This document shows positions 63,937-64,000 of a DNA stretch of 64,000 nt, one piece after another (position 1 is the first letter of the stretch; each line of letters opens with the position of its first letter). The translations under genes and the position numbers were made by a program. The notes beneath the pieces were generated by a model. That model searched no databases. It was given only the letters and a program-made list of their open reading frames with translations, and was not told the origin of the DNA. This DNA is from Cystobasidium ongulense (lineage: Eukaryota; Basidiomycota; Cystobasidiomycetes; Cystobasidiales; Cystobasidiaceae), in NCBI GenBank assembly GCA_022835595.1, contig BQUP01000002.1, forward strand, positions 2,652,534 through 2,716,533. Reading direction: 5' to 3'.

Positions 63937-64000
63937 ATGTTTCTCGCCCGATTCAACCTTTCTGTATTCGCGGCCCGCTCTCAAGATCATCGAATGGACG
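63937..64000 (+). CDS. Possible first exon of a further gene (partial)
   Basis: ATG at 63937 in the context TTCGCCATG opens MFLARFNLSVFAARSQDHRM to the window end. It is basic and hydrophobic without acidic residues in the first 15 positions, as in a mitochondrial presequence, and sits 158 bp after the preceding stop codon. Too short to identify; the frame may be chance. Confidence 0.3.
   Translation, partial: MFLARFNLSVFAARSQDHRMD

Overview
The window is a gene-dense stretch of a fungal nuclear genome, most likely a basidiomycete. Evidence: protein-coding genes on both strands with many short GT-AG introns (about 50-150 nt), one to thirteen per gene, a hybrid fungal phytochrome, a sphingolipid delta-4 desaturase, a mitochondrial ornithine acetyltransferase and a PRP4-type spliceosomal kinase. 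The sub-phylum cannot be fixed from this window. I saw no rRNA, tRNA, CRISPR, transposon or virus-like element. There is one short assembly gap (11 N).

Layout: 1-2348 (-) TOP3, running off the left end; 2579-4144 (-) THUMP-domain tRNA methyltransferase; 4391-9438 (-) very large GAS2-domain cytoskeletal protein; 9955-12211 (-) AAAP-type amino-acid transporter, sharing a 189-bp divergent promoter with PRP4 kinase (12401-15705, +); 15878-18188 (-) APN1 (endonuclease IV); 19050-20623 (-) unknown four-helix membrane protein; 21504-24954 (-) CAF-1 large subunit; 25598-27144 (+) RAD51D-like recombinase; 27376-28879 (-) membrane-anchored thioredoxin-fold protein without catalytic cysteines, divergent from DBP4 (29055-31965, +); 32258-33980 (+) DES1; 34466-36478 (-) DUF2408/UPF0662 protein; 36635-38823 a gap in the annotation holding unresolved coding-like sequence; 38824-45170 (+) phytochrome hybrid histidine kinase; 45721-47207 (+) ARGJ; 47763-50255 (+) uridine kinase; 51280-53859 (+) Ran1-like kinase; 54486-57210 (+) B-type cyclin; 58599-63778 (+) second hybrid histidine kinase; 63937-64000 the possible first exon of another gene.

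For almost every gene the exon chain was worked out by hand from GT/AG sites, protein-family continuity and codon phase, and the summed exon lengths close to whole codons. Several genes are linked by theme (genome maintenance: TOP3, APN1, CAF-1, RAD51D; two-component light or stress signalling: the two hybrid kinases; cell cycle: Ran1-like kinase next to cyclin B). I see no evidence that these form a co-regulated cluster. The most unusual things are the second histidine kinase, whose dimerisation/phosphotransfer hairpin is split by about 320 residues; the dead thioredoxin-fold protein; several microexons (8, 12, 14, 14 and 20 nt); and a 156-nt intron that is fully open in frame inside a protein kinase.
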